DNA of 31,250 nt, from assembly GCA_937886445.1 (NCBI GenBank), contig CALGBY010000011.1, positions 1 to 31,250 of the forward strand, read 5' to 3'. Positions 1 to 7,352 of the stretch are shown piece by piece. The translations under genes were made by a program, and so were the position numbers. Under the pieces are notes generated by a model. The model saw only the letters and a list, made by a program, of their open reading frames with translations, was not told the DNA's origin and ran no database searches. The DNA comes from an uncultured Clostridia bacterium (GTDB lineage: Bacteria > Bacillota > Clostridia > Christensenellales > Aristaeellaceae). Position 1 is the stretch's first letter. Each line of letters begins with the position of its first letter.

Positions 1-68
1 TTTTCTTGACTGTGCTTGTTTGCCTACCGCATTTTAAATGAGATGACCCTGAACGGACACGGACGCGC

Positions 69-97
69 TTGACATCTGTAACCAGTATGATTATAAT
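69..97 (+). promoter_or_regulatory. Sigma-A promoter of the TlpA-like gene
   Basis: A perfect -35 box TTGACA (69-74) and a perfect -10 box TATAAT (92-97) are separated by 17 bases. Transcription would start near 104 and leave a leader of about 90 bases before the start codon at 195. Bases 1-68 show nothing I can name. Confidence 0.85.
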
Positions 98-194
98 CGA
101 TAATAAAGAGACAGAAACGTGTGAAACTGTCATCAGAAACCGTAAAGACACTGTATGAACAACAGAAGGCAGAACAGAAAGGAAAGATATCAGA

Positions 195-704
195 ATGAAA
201 CGGATCCTGTGTATGGTACTGGCGCTGGCAATGCTTTTTGCTGCCGGGATCGCGGCAGCGGAAACAGAAGAAAAGATCGTTGTAGGCATAGACCTGGACG
301 GTAACGAAGTGACGGAGGATATCTTCACCGGCGCCAAGCTGACGGTGGTCAATGTGTGGGGCACCTTCTGCGGCCCCTGCATCAATGAAATGCCCTATCT
401 GGGGCAACTGGCGGAGGAATATGCCGACCGGGGCGTGCGGTTTGTGGGCATCGTGTCCGATGTGGATGAGACCATGCCGGCGGACAGCGCGAAGAGCATT
501 GTGGAAACCACCGGCGCCAAATACACCCATCTGCGGCTCAACATGCTGCTGTACTACACCTTTGCCTGCCAAAGCGAATATATCCCCGCCACCTGGCTGC
601 TGGATGAAAACGGGCAGTCGCTGATGGAAGAACCTCTGGTAGGCAGCATGTCCTATGAAGGATGGAAAAACCTGATCGATACCTGTCTGGACGCACTGAA
701 GTGA
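195..704 (+). CDS. Exported TlpA/ResA-type thioredoxin-like protein
   Basis: This 169-residue protein starts with a signal peptide (basic MKR, hydrophobic stretch to about residue 19, cleavage probably after the AAA near residue 22), so the mature protein is expected outside the membrane. A thioredoxin fold follows, with the active site WGTFCGPC (cysteines 59 and 62) and the usual cis-proline loop in YIPATWLLD. TlpA/ResA proteins exchange disulfides on exported substrates. The ribosome site AAAGGAAAG lies about 9 bases before the ATG. The gene has its own promoter and terminator. A second thioredoxin domain of this family occurs in the fusion protein about 1 kb downstream, so the two may act in one extracytoplasmic redox route; this is inference. 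Its substrate is unknown. Confidence 0.85.
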   Translation: MKRILCMVLALAMLFAAGIAAAETEEKIVVGIDLDGNEVTEDIFTGAKLTVVNVWGTFCGPCINEMPYLGQLAEEYADRGVRFVGIVSDVDETMPADSAKSIVETTGAKYTHLRLNMLLYYTFACQSEYIPATWLLDENGQSLMEEPLVGSMSYEGWKNLIDTCLDALK

Positions 705-720
705 ACAAGCCCTGACCACA

Positions 721-766
721 GCAGCCCCTGTTTCATCCGGGAAGGATGCGTACAGGGGCTGCTTCA
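721..766 (+). terminator. Terminator after the TlpA-like gene
   Basis: Perfect 11-bp inverted repeat GCAGCCCCTGT (721-731) / ACAGGGGCTGC (752-762), with a smaller nested CATCC/GGATG stem, 17 bases after the stop codon. The following T run is poor (TTCAT), so efficiency is uncertain. Confidence 0.65.
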
Positions 767-780
767 TATCCGTGATTCTA

Positions 781-809
781 TTGCTGTTTCGGCAAAATGA
801 TCGTATACT
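781..809 (+). promoter_or_regulatory. Possible promoter reading into the repeat region
   Basis: TTGCTG (781-786), 17 bases, TATACT (804-809). It would start RNA near 816 and read through the repeat array at 1019-1203 towards the membrane protein gene at 1306. No other promoter for that gene is evident, so this may be its promoter with a leader of about 490 bases. Confidence 0.5.
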
Positions 810-950
810 GTGATATGAAAAACACCGGGACGGACGGCTTTGAAAAAGACGAAAATGCGCGCGGTGCAGGGATCGCCGGCGCGGCGGGCTGCCGTGGCGT
901 TTCAGGGTGTTGAAATGGTAGGATCATGCTTACAGACTGCCCTCCGGTAA

Positions 951-966
951 TGAGCTTTACAGCTCA
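951..966. repeat. Small hairpin before the repeat array
   Basis: Perfect 6-bp stem TGAGCT (951-956) / AGCTCA (961-966) with loop TTAC. It follows CCCTCCGGTAAT, which resembles the CCCTCCGGTAGG part of the array units, so it may be a decayed edge of the array. Bases 967-1010 are AT-rich with overlapping short inverted repeats (ATTAAC/GTTAAT). Confidence 0.45.
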
Positions 967-1018
967 TAGTTTATAACTATTAACTTATTGTTAATAACTG
1001 ATAATCCGCCTGATGAGG

Positions 1019-1203
1019 CACCGATGGCTGTATGAAAATGACCCGTATACATTTTCAAACTTATGTCCCGCCCTCCGGTAGGACACCGATGGGCTGTTTG
1101 AAGATCGGCCGACACGATCTTCAAACTTATGTCCCGCCCTTCGGAATAGCACCGATGTCTGTTTGTAAATAGGCCGTACACTATTTTCAAACTTATCTCA
1201 GCC
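1019..1203. repeat. Tandem array of three palindromic ~65-bp units
   Basis: Three direct units start with CACCGATG at 1019, 1084 and 1150 (65, 66 and 54 bases). Each holds an inverted repeat: GTATGAAAATG/CATTTTCAAAC (one mismatch), GTTTGAAGATCG/CGATCTTCAAAC (perfect 12 bp, arms near 1096-1107 and 1115-1126), and GTTTGTAAATAG/CTATTTTCAAAC (one mismatch). The outer stem GTTTG/CAAAC and the flank ACTTATGTCCCGCCC are conserved, while the inner stem bases differ between units but change together on both arms, so pairing is kept. Loops of units 2 and 3 are GCCGACA and GCCGTACA. The minus strand stays open across the array and would give a 22-residue repeat, which I take as a by-product of the 66-base period. 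Function unknown; candidates are a leader RNA, a protein-binding array or a dispersed repeat family. Confidence 0.8.
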
Positions 1204-1253
1204 GTTTTTTGCATCGTTCCCGTTTTGCACGGGTGGTACCTTCATAGGGAAAC

Positions 1254-1284
1254 CGGATCCGCTTTGGAAACAGAACGGGATCCG
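1254..1284 (+). repeat. Hairpin just before the CxxC membrane protein gene
   Basis: Perfect 7-bp arms CGGATCC (1254-1260) and GGATCCG (1278-1284) enclose a 17-base loop; no T run follows, so it is not a terminator. It ends about 6 bases before the AAAGGAAG ribosome site of the gene at 1306 and could affect its translation. Weak evidence. Confidence 0.35.
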
Positions 1285-1305
1285 TCATGAAAGGAAGCAA
1301 GAATT

Positions 1306-1752
1306 TTGAACAGCAGCATCAGAAAAACGCTCGGTATCGTGACCGCGGTATTGGCTGTTTGCTCCGCCGCGGGGCTGATCGCCGCGGCGGTATATATATA
1401 CCTCACGGGCAGCCTTGCCGCAAAGGAAAGCGGAGATGTGACAGCGGAGATCTATACCGCGGAGGTCATCCGCGCCGCATTTCGCCGTATCGCCCCCGTT
1501 GTGTACGCGTTTCTCCTTTCAGCGGCGGCGGGGATCATTTTTCGCGTGTTTACGGAGGAAAAGAGCGGGATCATGGTTCCCCGGCCGGCCGTAAAAATGA
1601 AGACGGAAAACAGGAAGGTGGTCACGGTCCTTCGCGTCGCTGTGGCGGCTGCCGCCATCATTATGCTGATCCTCGGCATCACCGGTGGTGGTATACGCGA
1701 TGTTATGATCAAGGCCGTAAAGATCTGTATGGAGTGTGTGGGACTTGGATAA
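1306..1752 (+). CDS. Three-TM membrane protein with C-terminal CxxC (CD1871A-like)
   Basis: A 148-residue protein with predicted membrane helices at about 8-33, 60-80 and 107-128. It ends in ICMECVGLG, which matches the end of the short CD1871A-type CxxC proteins (about 45 residues, one membrane helix, usual ending ICLECIGIG) as I remember that family. Here the family domain occupies only the last ~45 residues and is preceded by two extra helices. The start is TTG at 1306, placed by the AAAGGAAG ribosome site about 8-10 bases upstream. Its end overlaps the start of the iron-sulfur/thioredoxin fusion gene, so the two are translationally coupled. The C-terminal dithiol probably hands electrons to or from that partner; this is inference from neighbourhood. 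Confidence 0.7.
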   Translation: MNSSIRKTLGIVTAVLAVCSAAGLIAAAVYIYLTGSLAAKESGDVTAEIYTAEVIRAAFRRIAPVVYAFLLSAAAGIIFRVFTEEKSGIMVPRPAVKMKTENRKVVTVLRVAVAAAAIIMLILGITGGGIRDVMIKAVKICMECVGLG

Positions 1753-3544
1753 GCTGAAAGCATGGTGGTCAAAGCACCGCCCCTCAAAGCGCAGGCTGAT
1801 ACAGGTTTACGCTGCGCTTCTGTATAACGCCCATCTCAAGGGCTTCATAAATGGTGAGATCTTTACCGGCGCGTCCAAGGGCTTTTGCGTGCCCGGTCTC
1901 AACTGCTATTCCTGCCACGGAGCGATCGGCGCGTGCCCGTTGGGCGCGCTTCAGAACGCGCTGGCTTCCTCGGGAAATAAGGCACCGTTCTATGTTTTGG
2001 GCATCCTTATGCTGTTCGGGCTCATCCTCGGTCGCACGGTGTGCGGCTGGCTTTGCCCGGTGGGCCTCATACAGGAATTGCTGCACAGGATCCCCACGCC
2101 GAAGATCAGAAAATCCCGCGTGACAAGGGCTCTGAGCCTTCTCAAATACCTGATCCTTCTGTATTTCGTCGTCGCCATTCCGCTGCTTCATATACAGGAA
2201 GGCGTGCCTGTGCCGGGCTTCTGCAAATACATCTGCCCGGCCGGAACGCTGGAGGGCGCTGTGGGACTTATGTCAAACAGTGCCAATGAGAAGCTACTGG
2301 GCGCGCTGGGATCGCTCTTTACGGGTAAATTCGCCATCATGGTGGCGGTTTTCACGCTGGCGATCTTCATCTACAGAGTGTTCTGCCGCTTCATCTGCCC
2401 TCTCGGGGCGCTCTACAGCCTGTTTTCCCGCTTTTCCCTGCTGGGCGTAAAGGTGGACAGAGACAGATGCACCGGCTGCGGGCTGTGCACGGCATCGTGC
2501 CAAATGGATATAAAGCATGTGGGCGACCGGGAATGCATACATTGCGGCAAATGCATGGACGCGTGCCCTGTGAAAGCCATTACATGGAAACACGGAAAAA
2601 TCATCCTGAAGGAAAATGAGACCGGCGCGAAACCGGCGAAAAAGCAGACCCAAAGGCAGGGAAAGGCTGTGAATATCGTCCTTGCCGCCCTTGCCGCCGC
2701 ACTCCTCATTGGTGCCCTTTGGTACGGCAATTTTTCCGGGGACGCGAAAAGCGCACCGGCGGCCACCGTGTCCGCCGCGGAGGACGGGCGCGCCATAGGG
2801 CCTGAGCCCGGCATGCTCTGCCCGGATTTTGAGGTGCCGCTCTGCCGGGAAGATGGCAGTATCGCTCTCAAAGACCTGCTCGGTAAGCCCGCGGTCATCA
2901 ACTTCTGGGCCACCTGGTGCGGAGGCTGCTGCGAGGAGCTGCCCGAGTTCCAAAGCTTCTTTGATGAATACGGCGACAGGGTCAATGTGCTCGCTGTCCA
3001 TTCCGCGGAGGTGACGGAGGACGTAGAGGCCTTCCTCAATAAATCGTCCTACAGCTTCATCTTCGCGCTGGACCGGGACAACACGATGATCCCTGCTCTC
3101 GGCGGCTCATCCGCCTTCCCGCAGACGGTCATTCTGGACAAAAACGGCGTGATCGTTTACAACAGGATCGGTTCGGTGGATCGCGCGCTGCTGGAAGCGG
3201 TGGTGCTTCCGCTGACGGAGGAGAACGGGACGGATGCTGTGACAACCGTGCCGGAGCCGGATGGGACCGCGCCCGCGGAGAAGCACGCGGCATACACCGT
3301 TATCCTCAGGGATCAGACGGGCAGCGGCATCCCCGGCGCGATGGTCCAGATCTGCACCGATACGGTGTGCCGGATCAAAATGACGGACGAAAACGGCGTC
3401 CTTTCCTTCTCGGATCAGCCCTATCCCTATGAAGTGCACATCATGAGCGTGCCCGCGGGCTTCAGAGCGGACAGCGGCGCGGTATACATCCTGAAGCCGG
3501 AAGGGGATACCCTTGAGCTGACTTGCGAAAAAACAGACGACTGA
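1736..3544 (+). CDS. NapH-like 4Fe-4S membrane protein fused to TlpA thioredoxin and Cna-B-like domain
   Basis: This 602-residue protein has three parts. Residues 1-290 are a polytopic NapH/CcoG-like membrane module with paired-cysteine motifs (CYSCHGAIGACP at 57-68, VCGWLCP near 102-108, FCKYICP at 162-168, FCRFICP at 216-222) and two ferredoxin clusters (C245, C248, C251, C255; C267, C270, C273, C277). One more helix (about 311-330) leads to an extracytoplasmic TlpA-type thioredoxin domain (355-495) with WCGGC (C395, C398), an extra C399 and cis-Pro 462. The last ~85 residues resemble a Cna-B or carboxypeptidase-regulatory beta domain with two cysteines (540, 545). Electrons would pass from a cytoplasmic donor through iron-sulfur centres to the outer thioredoxin, a role like DsbD/CcdA; inferred. 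GTG start at 1736 is uncertain, since GGAG is too close; TTG at 1745 is an alternative. Confidence 0.85.
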   Translation: MWDLDKLKAWWSKHRPSKRRLIQVYAALLYNAHLKGFINGEIFTGASKGFCVPGLNCYSCHGAIGACPLGALQNALASSGNKAPFYVLGILMLFGLILGRTVCGWLCPVGLIQELLHRIPTPKIRKSRVTRALSLLKYLILLYFVVAIPLLHIQEGVPVPGFCKYICPAGTLEGAVGLMSNSANEKLLGALGSLFTGKFAIMVAVFTLAIFIYRVFCRFICPLGALYSLFSRFSLLGVKVDRDRCTGCGLCTASCQMDIKHVGDRECIHCGKCMDACPVKAITWKHGKIILKENETGAKPAKKQTQRQGKAVNIVLAALAAALLIGALWYGNFSGDAKSAPAATVSAAEDGRAIGPEPGMLCPDFEVPLCREDGSIALKDLLGKPAVINFWATWCGGCCEELPEFQSFFDEYGDRVNVLAVHSAEVTEDVEAFLNKSSYSFIFALDRDNTMIPALGGSSAFPQTVILDKNGVIVYNRIGSVDRALLEAVVLPLTEENGTDAVTTVPEPDGTAPAEKHAAYTVILRDQTGSGIPGAMVQICTDTVCRIKMTDENGVLSFSDQPYPYEVHIMSVPAGFRADSGAVYILKPEGDTLELTCEKTDD

Positions 3545-3624
3545 GCAGAAAAAGATATTGTCCCTCCTGCGTCATATCCGGCAGGGGATGCACGGTCCTC
3601 TTCCTGTGTTTTCAGAATATAGAA

Positions 3625-3671
3625 CGGCTGAGAAAAAACGCGTTTCCCGCTTTTCTCAGCCGTATATTTAT
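3625..3671 (+). terminator. Terminator between convergent genes
   Basis: Perfect 12-bp stem CGGCTGAGAAAA (3625-3636) / TTTTCTCAGCCG (3651-3662), followed by TATATTTATTT. Lies between the fusion gene and the convergent LRR gene and may work in both directions, since the minus strand reads TTCTATATTCT after the stem. Confidence 0.8.
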
Positions 3672-3736
3672 TTCCTTTGTTCCCGGCGTGTCTGCCGGAC
3701 GATAGTGCCCGGCTGCTCACGGGAGCGTCTGACCAT

Positions 3737-5917
3737 TCAGCGCGTTCTTTCGATCCATTCGCGCGAGTAGGAGCCGCGGGGGGCGCTGAAGGCGATATCG
3801 TCGGGGCAGGAGACAAAGGCGTTTCGCTCGATCCTTGTCAGGCTCGCGGGCAGATCGACCTCCTCAAGCGCGGTGCAGACAGCGAAAGCATAGTCATCCA
3901 CGGATAGAATGCCTTCCGGAACGGTCACACGCTTCAGCGATGTGCCGAAGGAGAACGCGCCTTTGCCGATGGCACTTACGGGATGCCCGTCAAGCACGGA
4001 GGGGATCACGATGGCGTCATCATGACCCGTCCAGCGGGTGATGGTCACGGAACCGTCGGGCTGCACGGAATATTCATAATCTCCGCAGACACCGCTGTCA
4101 TTGAGAGAAGCGGTACCGGTTTCGTAATACTCAACGCTCAGCCCGTTCGAGACAGCGTACTGATCGGCGGCACTGCCTTTGACGACCTTCATTACGACAT
4201 TCGGCGTTTTGTTGAACAGCTTATCGCCGATATCGGTCAGGCTTTCGGGGAATGTGACCGATTCAAGCAGTGTGCAGGAGCTGAAGACGCTCTTTCCCAG
4301 CGTCTGAAGAGCAGCGGGAAGAATGACCGAGCGCAGGGCGGCGCAATTGTTGAAGGCGGATTGATCGATCACCGTCAGGGATGCCGGAAGTTCGACCGAG
4401 GACAGGGCTTTGCAGCCGGAGAAGGCGGAGGGGCCGATCGCGGTCAGGGTATCCGGCAGCTCGGCACTGCGCAGGGCGGCACAGCTTCCGAAGACGCTTT
4501 CGTTCAGCACGGTCACAGCGGCGGGGATCTCGATATGCGTCAGGCCGCGGCAATTGCTGAAAGCGTATTTTTCAATGGAATTCACGCTTTCGGGAATGGA
4601 GACCTCTGTGAGCGAGCGGTTGTCACAGAAGGCGTAGGCGCCGATGACGGCTGTGCCGTCCGGAATGGTGTATTCCGCCCTGTCCATCCAGCGGGGGTAG
4701 CAGATCAGGCGGCGGGTGCCCCGCTCATACAGCACCTGATCTATCAGGATCAGCGTGGGATGGCCGTCAGAAAGGGACAGCCCGGTCAGAGAAACACAGC
4801 CGCGGAAGGGATTGATGCCGATATCGCGTACATGGTCGGGGATCTTAAGCTCCCTCAGTGAACTGCAGCCGTAGAAGCAGCTGTCTCCCAGAGCGGTAAC
4901 GCCGCTGGGGATCACAAACGCGGTCATCGAGCTGCAGCCGCTGAAGGCGGCCTCACCGAAGATCTCTACAGAATCGGGGATCGTGATGTCGGTCAAAGCA
5001 CGGCAGGAGCTGAAGGCGCTTTCGCCGATCTCCTTCACGACGTCCGGTATAACGATATTGTTCAAAGCTCTGTCGTTATAAAACGCCGCCTGAGGGATCA
5101 CGGTCAGCCCGGCGGGCAGCCTGATGCTGCGCAGCTCGTCACAGTTGTAAAAAACATAGGTCCCCAGTTCAGTCACACTGTCCGGGAGGGTAAGAAGCTC
5201 GATCCTCTCACAGTACGCGAAGGCGTAGTCTCCGATCGAGGTAAGCCCATCCGGGAAGGTGATCCTTTCCAGCGCCCTGCAGCCATAGAAAGCATACCGG
5301 TCAATGACACGCAGGCTTGCGGGCAGCGCGACGGAGGGCAGATTGATGCAGTTTCTGAACGCGCCGGAGCCGATCGAGATCAGGCCGCCGGGAAGACGGA
5401 TGCCTGTCAGGCTGGAGCATTCATAGAAGGCATTGTCGGGAATATGGGTGATCGAATCCGGGATCACTAGGCTTTGAAGACTGTTGCAGTTATAGAAGGC
5501 GGATTTTCCGAGGCTCGTGAGCCCCCGCGGCAGTTCAACGGAGAGGATGTTATCGCAGTCGTAGAAGGCATAATCACCGATGCTTTGAAGCGAGGAGGGC
5601 AGCACCACCTCTGTCAGGCTGATACAGCGATAGAAGGCGCGCGCGCCGATCGAGGTGACGGTATCGGGAAGCTCTATCCTGACCAGACTGCTGTTATCAG
5701 AAAACGCGCGGTCCGCCACTTCGGTAACGAGCAGGCCGTCGATCACGGAAGGGATGACCGGCTCGGTATCACTGCCCGTGTAGGCGGTGATCTTGACAGC
5801 CGTATCGTTGATATACTGGTATTCCCAGTCACCCGAGGTATGGGACACGGCCGCATGGCCGGCAGAGCAGACAGCGGACAGGCATATCACCAGAACAGCG
5901 AAGATGAATCTGCGCAC
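3737..5917 (-). CDS. BspA-like leucine-rich-repeat exported protein
   Basis: A 726-residue protein with a signal peptide (MRRFIFAVLVICLSAVCSAG) and then about 24 LRR_5/BspA-type repeats of ~23 residues (pattern: AF..C..L..I.LP..v..IG). The array is split near residue 390 by a non-repeat segment (LIDQVLYERGTRRLICYP). Both ends carry the same cap-like unit: GDWEYQYINDTAVKITAYTG near residue 30 and a related GDYEYSV...VTITRWTG near 620, each followed by VIPSV.DG. There is no LPXTG motif or terminal membrane anchor, so it is probably secreted or loosely held on the wall. Family members are linked to adhesion; the ligand here is unknown. GTG start at 5917 with GGAGG 8 bases upstream. It stands alone with its own promoter. 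Confidence 0.9.
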   Translation of the reverse strand: MRRFIFAVLVICLSAVCSAGHAAVSHTSGDWEYQYINDTAVKITAYTGSDTEPVIPSVIDGLLVTEVADRAFSDNSSLVRIELPDTVTSIGARAFYRCISLTEVVLPSSLQSIGDYAFYDCDNILSVELPRGLTSLGKSAFYNCNSLQSLVIPDSITHIPDNAFYECSSLTGIRLPGGLISIGSGAFRNCINLPSVALPASLRVIDRYAFYGCRALERITFPDGLTSIGDYAFAYCERIELLTLPDSVTELGTYVFYNCDELRSIRLPAGLTVIPQAAFYNDRALNNIVIPDVVKEIGESAFSSCRALTDITIPDSVEIFGEAAFSGCSSMTAFVIPSGVTALGDSCFYGCSSLRELKIPDHVRDIGINPFRGCVSLTGLSLSDGHPTLILIDQVLYERGTRRLICYPRWMDRAEYTIPDGTAVIGAYAFCDNRSLTEVSIPESVNSIEKYAFSNCRGLTHIEIPAAVTVLNESVFGSCAALRSAELPDTLTAIGPSAFSGCKALSSVELPASLTVIDQSAFNNCAALRSVILPAALQTLGKSVFSSCTLLESVTFPESLTDIGDKLFNKTPNVVMKVVKGSAADQYAVSNGLSVEYYETGTASLNDSGVCGDYEYSVQPDGSVTITRWTGHDDAIVIPSVLDGHPVSAIGKGAFSFGTSLKRVTVPEGILSVDDYAFAVCTALEEVDLPASLTRIERNAFVSCPDDIAFSAPRGSYSREWIERTR

Positions 5918-5972
5918 GATGGTTTTCCTCCGTTTCCGTATATGGATCTTAGGGATCGATCATTGCTTCATT

Positions 5973-6001
5973 ATGATATTACTTGCCTGATGACCTGTCA
6001 A
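5973..6001 (-). promoter_or_regulatory. Sigma-A promoter of the LRR gene
   Basis: On the minus strand: TTGACA (6001-5996), 17 bases, TATCAT (5978-5973), about 55 bases before the GTG start. Confidence 0.8.
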
Positions 6002-6105
6002 GCTTCCCGTCATCGCCGATCACGCGCCGCGGCGGTACAGTCGTTACGCTTCGGCATATACTGTTTACGCGGGAGAAAAAGCGGAAAATCCTGCCGGAAA
6101 GCCCC

Positions 6106-6135
6106 GGCGCGAAACCGTACGCGCCTTTTTCTTTT
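6106..6135 (+). terminator. Orphan terminator ahead of the yqhQ promoter
   Basis: GGCGCG (6106-6111), loop AAACCGTA, CGCGCC (6120-6125), then TTTTTCTTTT. No coding sequence on the plus strand lies between the LRR gene and this site. A poor candidate -10 TATACT is at 6057-6062, so it could end a ~65-base RNA, or it may insulate yqhQ from antisense reading of the LRR gene. Nothing else was found in the 343-base gap apart from the two promoters. Confidence 0.6.
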
Positions 6136-6146
6136 GCTGTTTTTGC

Positions 6147-6175
6147 TGTACAAGCTTCCGCGGCTGTGCTATACT
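6147..6175 (+). promoter_or_regulatory. Extended -10 promoter of the yqhQ-prmC-prfA operon
   Basis: TGCTATACT (6167-6175) is an extended -10; a weak -35 TGTACA (6147-6152) lies 17 bases upstream of TATACT. About 80 bases separate it from the yqhQ start. Confidence 0.7.
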
Positions 6176-6260
6176 ATATACGGGAAAATATCAGCATGAC
6201 GCGTATGCGGCTGCTGCTTTCAGAGCTGAAAAAGCAAACGGATAAGAAAGGATCGAAAAA

Positions 6261-7352
6261 ATGGCTGCAGAAAAACAGACGAAAAGACCCGATGTGGGAG
6301 GGCAGGCCGTGCTGGAGGGCGTGATGATGCGCTCCGAAAAATTCACGGCGGTCTCCGTTCGCCGGGAGGACGGCTCGATCATTACCAAAAGAGAAAAAAC
6401 GGTAAAGCTTTCCGAAAAGCATAAGTGGATGGGCTGGCCGGTGGTGCGCGGCGCCGTGAGTCTGGTGACGATGCTGACCGGCGGTATGAAGACCATTACC
6501 GATTCCGCCGATATGCTGGGCACGCCGCAGGAGGAGCCTACGAAATTCGAAAAGTGGCTCAGCCGGGTGTTTGGCAAATCCATCGACAAGATCGTGATGG
6601 CGGTGGCCGTGGTGTTTGCCGTGGCGCTGTCTCTCGGCCTGTTCGTGTTTTTGCCCAACCTTGCGGTGGAACTGATCCCCAAGGAACCGGACAGTATGCT
6701 GCTTGTGAGAAACCTGGTAAGCGCTCTGGTGAGGATCGTGATCCTGATGGGGTATATGGTGCTGTGCGCCCGTGTGCCCGATGTGCGCCGCACCTTCCAG
6801 TACCACGGCAGCGAGCATAAAACGGTGTACTGCAATGAGAACGGTCTGGAGCTGACGCCCGAAAACGCGCAGAAGTTTTCCACCCTGCATCCCCGCTGCG
6901 GCACCAGTTTCATCCTGATCACCTTTGTGCTGTCGCTCATCTTCTATACCGTGATCGATGTGCTGATCAAGATGATCACGGGTTATAACATGCAGGACAA
7001 TTACTTTATCCGCGTGCTCAGCCGTCTGGTGCTGCTGCCGCTCGTGGCGGGCATCAGCTATGAAGCGCTGAAGGGGCTGGCTCATTCCGAAAACAAGGTG
7101 TGCCACGCGCTGCGCTGGCCGGGGTTGATGATGCAGAAGCTGACCACCCGTCAGCCCTCCGATGATATGTGCCAGGTGGCCATCATATCCATCCGGAACG
7201 CGCTGGGCGAGGAGATCGAGGGCGAAATGACGCCCGAGGGATGGATCCGCATCCCGCCCGAATCGCCTCTTGCGCAGCCCCTGCCCGAAAAGCTGAATAA
7301 GCAGCCGGAGACCGCCGAAGCGAATGAAACGGAGAGCGAAAGCAGAGCATGA
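6261..7352 (+). CDS. yqhQ: YqhQ-family membrane protein (DUF1385)
   Basis: 363 residues. The N-terminal signature VGGQAVLEGVMMR (12-24) and the motifs YHGSEHK (181-187) and HPRCGTSF (210-217) are those of DUF1385/YqhQ. Four membrane helices are visible at about 112-138, 150-171, 216-238 and 253-275. The C-terminal ~40 residues are rich in Pro and Glu and look disordered. The biochemical role of the family is not established. In Firmicutes it is commonly found before prmC and prfA, as here, which suggests a tie to translation or the envelope but does not prove one. Its last codon overlaps prmC by four bases (ATGA), so the two are coupled. Start: ATG with AAAGGAT about 8 bases upstream. Confidence 0.92.
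   Translation: MAAEKQTKRPDVGGQAVLEGVMMRSEKFTAVSVRREDGSIITKREKTVKLSEKHKWMGWPVVRGAVSLVTMLTGGMKTITDSADMLGTPQEEPTKFEKWLSRVFGKSIDKIVMAVAVVFAVALSLGLFVFLPNLAVELIPKEPDSMLLVRNLVSALVRIVILMGYMVLCARVPDVRRTFQYHGSEHKTVYCNENGLELTPENAQKFSTLHPRCGTSFILITFVLSLIFYTVIDVLIKMITGYNMQDNYFIRVLSRLVLLPLVAGISYEALKGLAHSENKVCHALRWPGLMMQKLTTRQPSDDMCQVAIISIRNALGEEIEGEMTPEGWIRIPPESPLAQPLPEKLNKQPETAEANETESESRA

Noticed and set aside
815..913. Small open frame of 32 codons (MKNTGTDGFEKDEN...) just after the promoter at 781-809.
   Set aside because: Its ATG would lie at the RNA start with no ribosome site, and the peptide has no family features.
1019..1203. CRISPR array.
   Set aside because: The variable part of every unit is itself one arm pair of a palindrome and not a unique spacer; only three units and no cas genes.
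957..1214. Minus-strand 85-residue open frame with a 22-residue repeat (ISLKIV).
   Set aside because: It is explained by the 66-base period of the hairpin repeats; no ribosome site or promoter fits.
1229..1240. CGGGTGGTACC resembles the T-box core sequence GGTGGTACC.
   Set aside because: The usual GCG after it, a terminator with T run and an amino-acid related gene are all missing; no stem I features were seen. Probably chance.
1287..1757. Second frame over the CxxC membrane protein gene starting at an ATG.
   Set aside because: Its product is Arg/Gly-rich without structure, whereas the TTG-started frame gives membrane helices and a known C-terminal motif.
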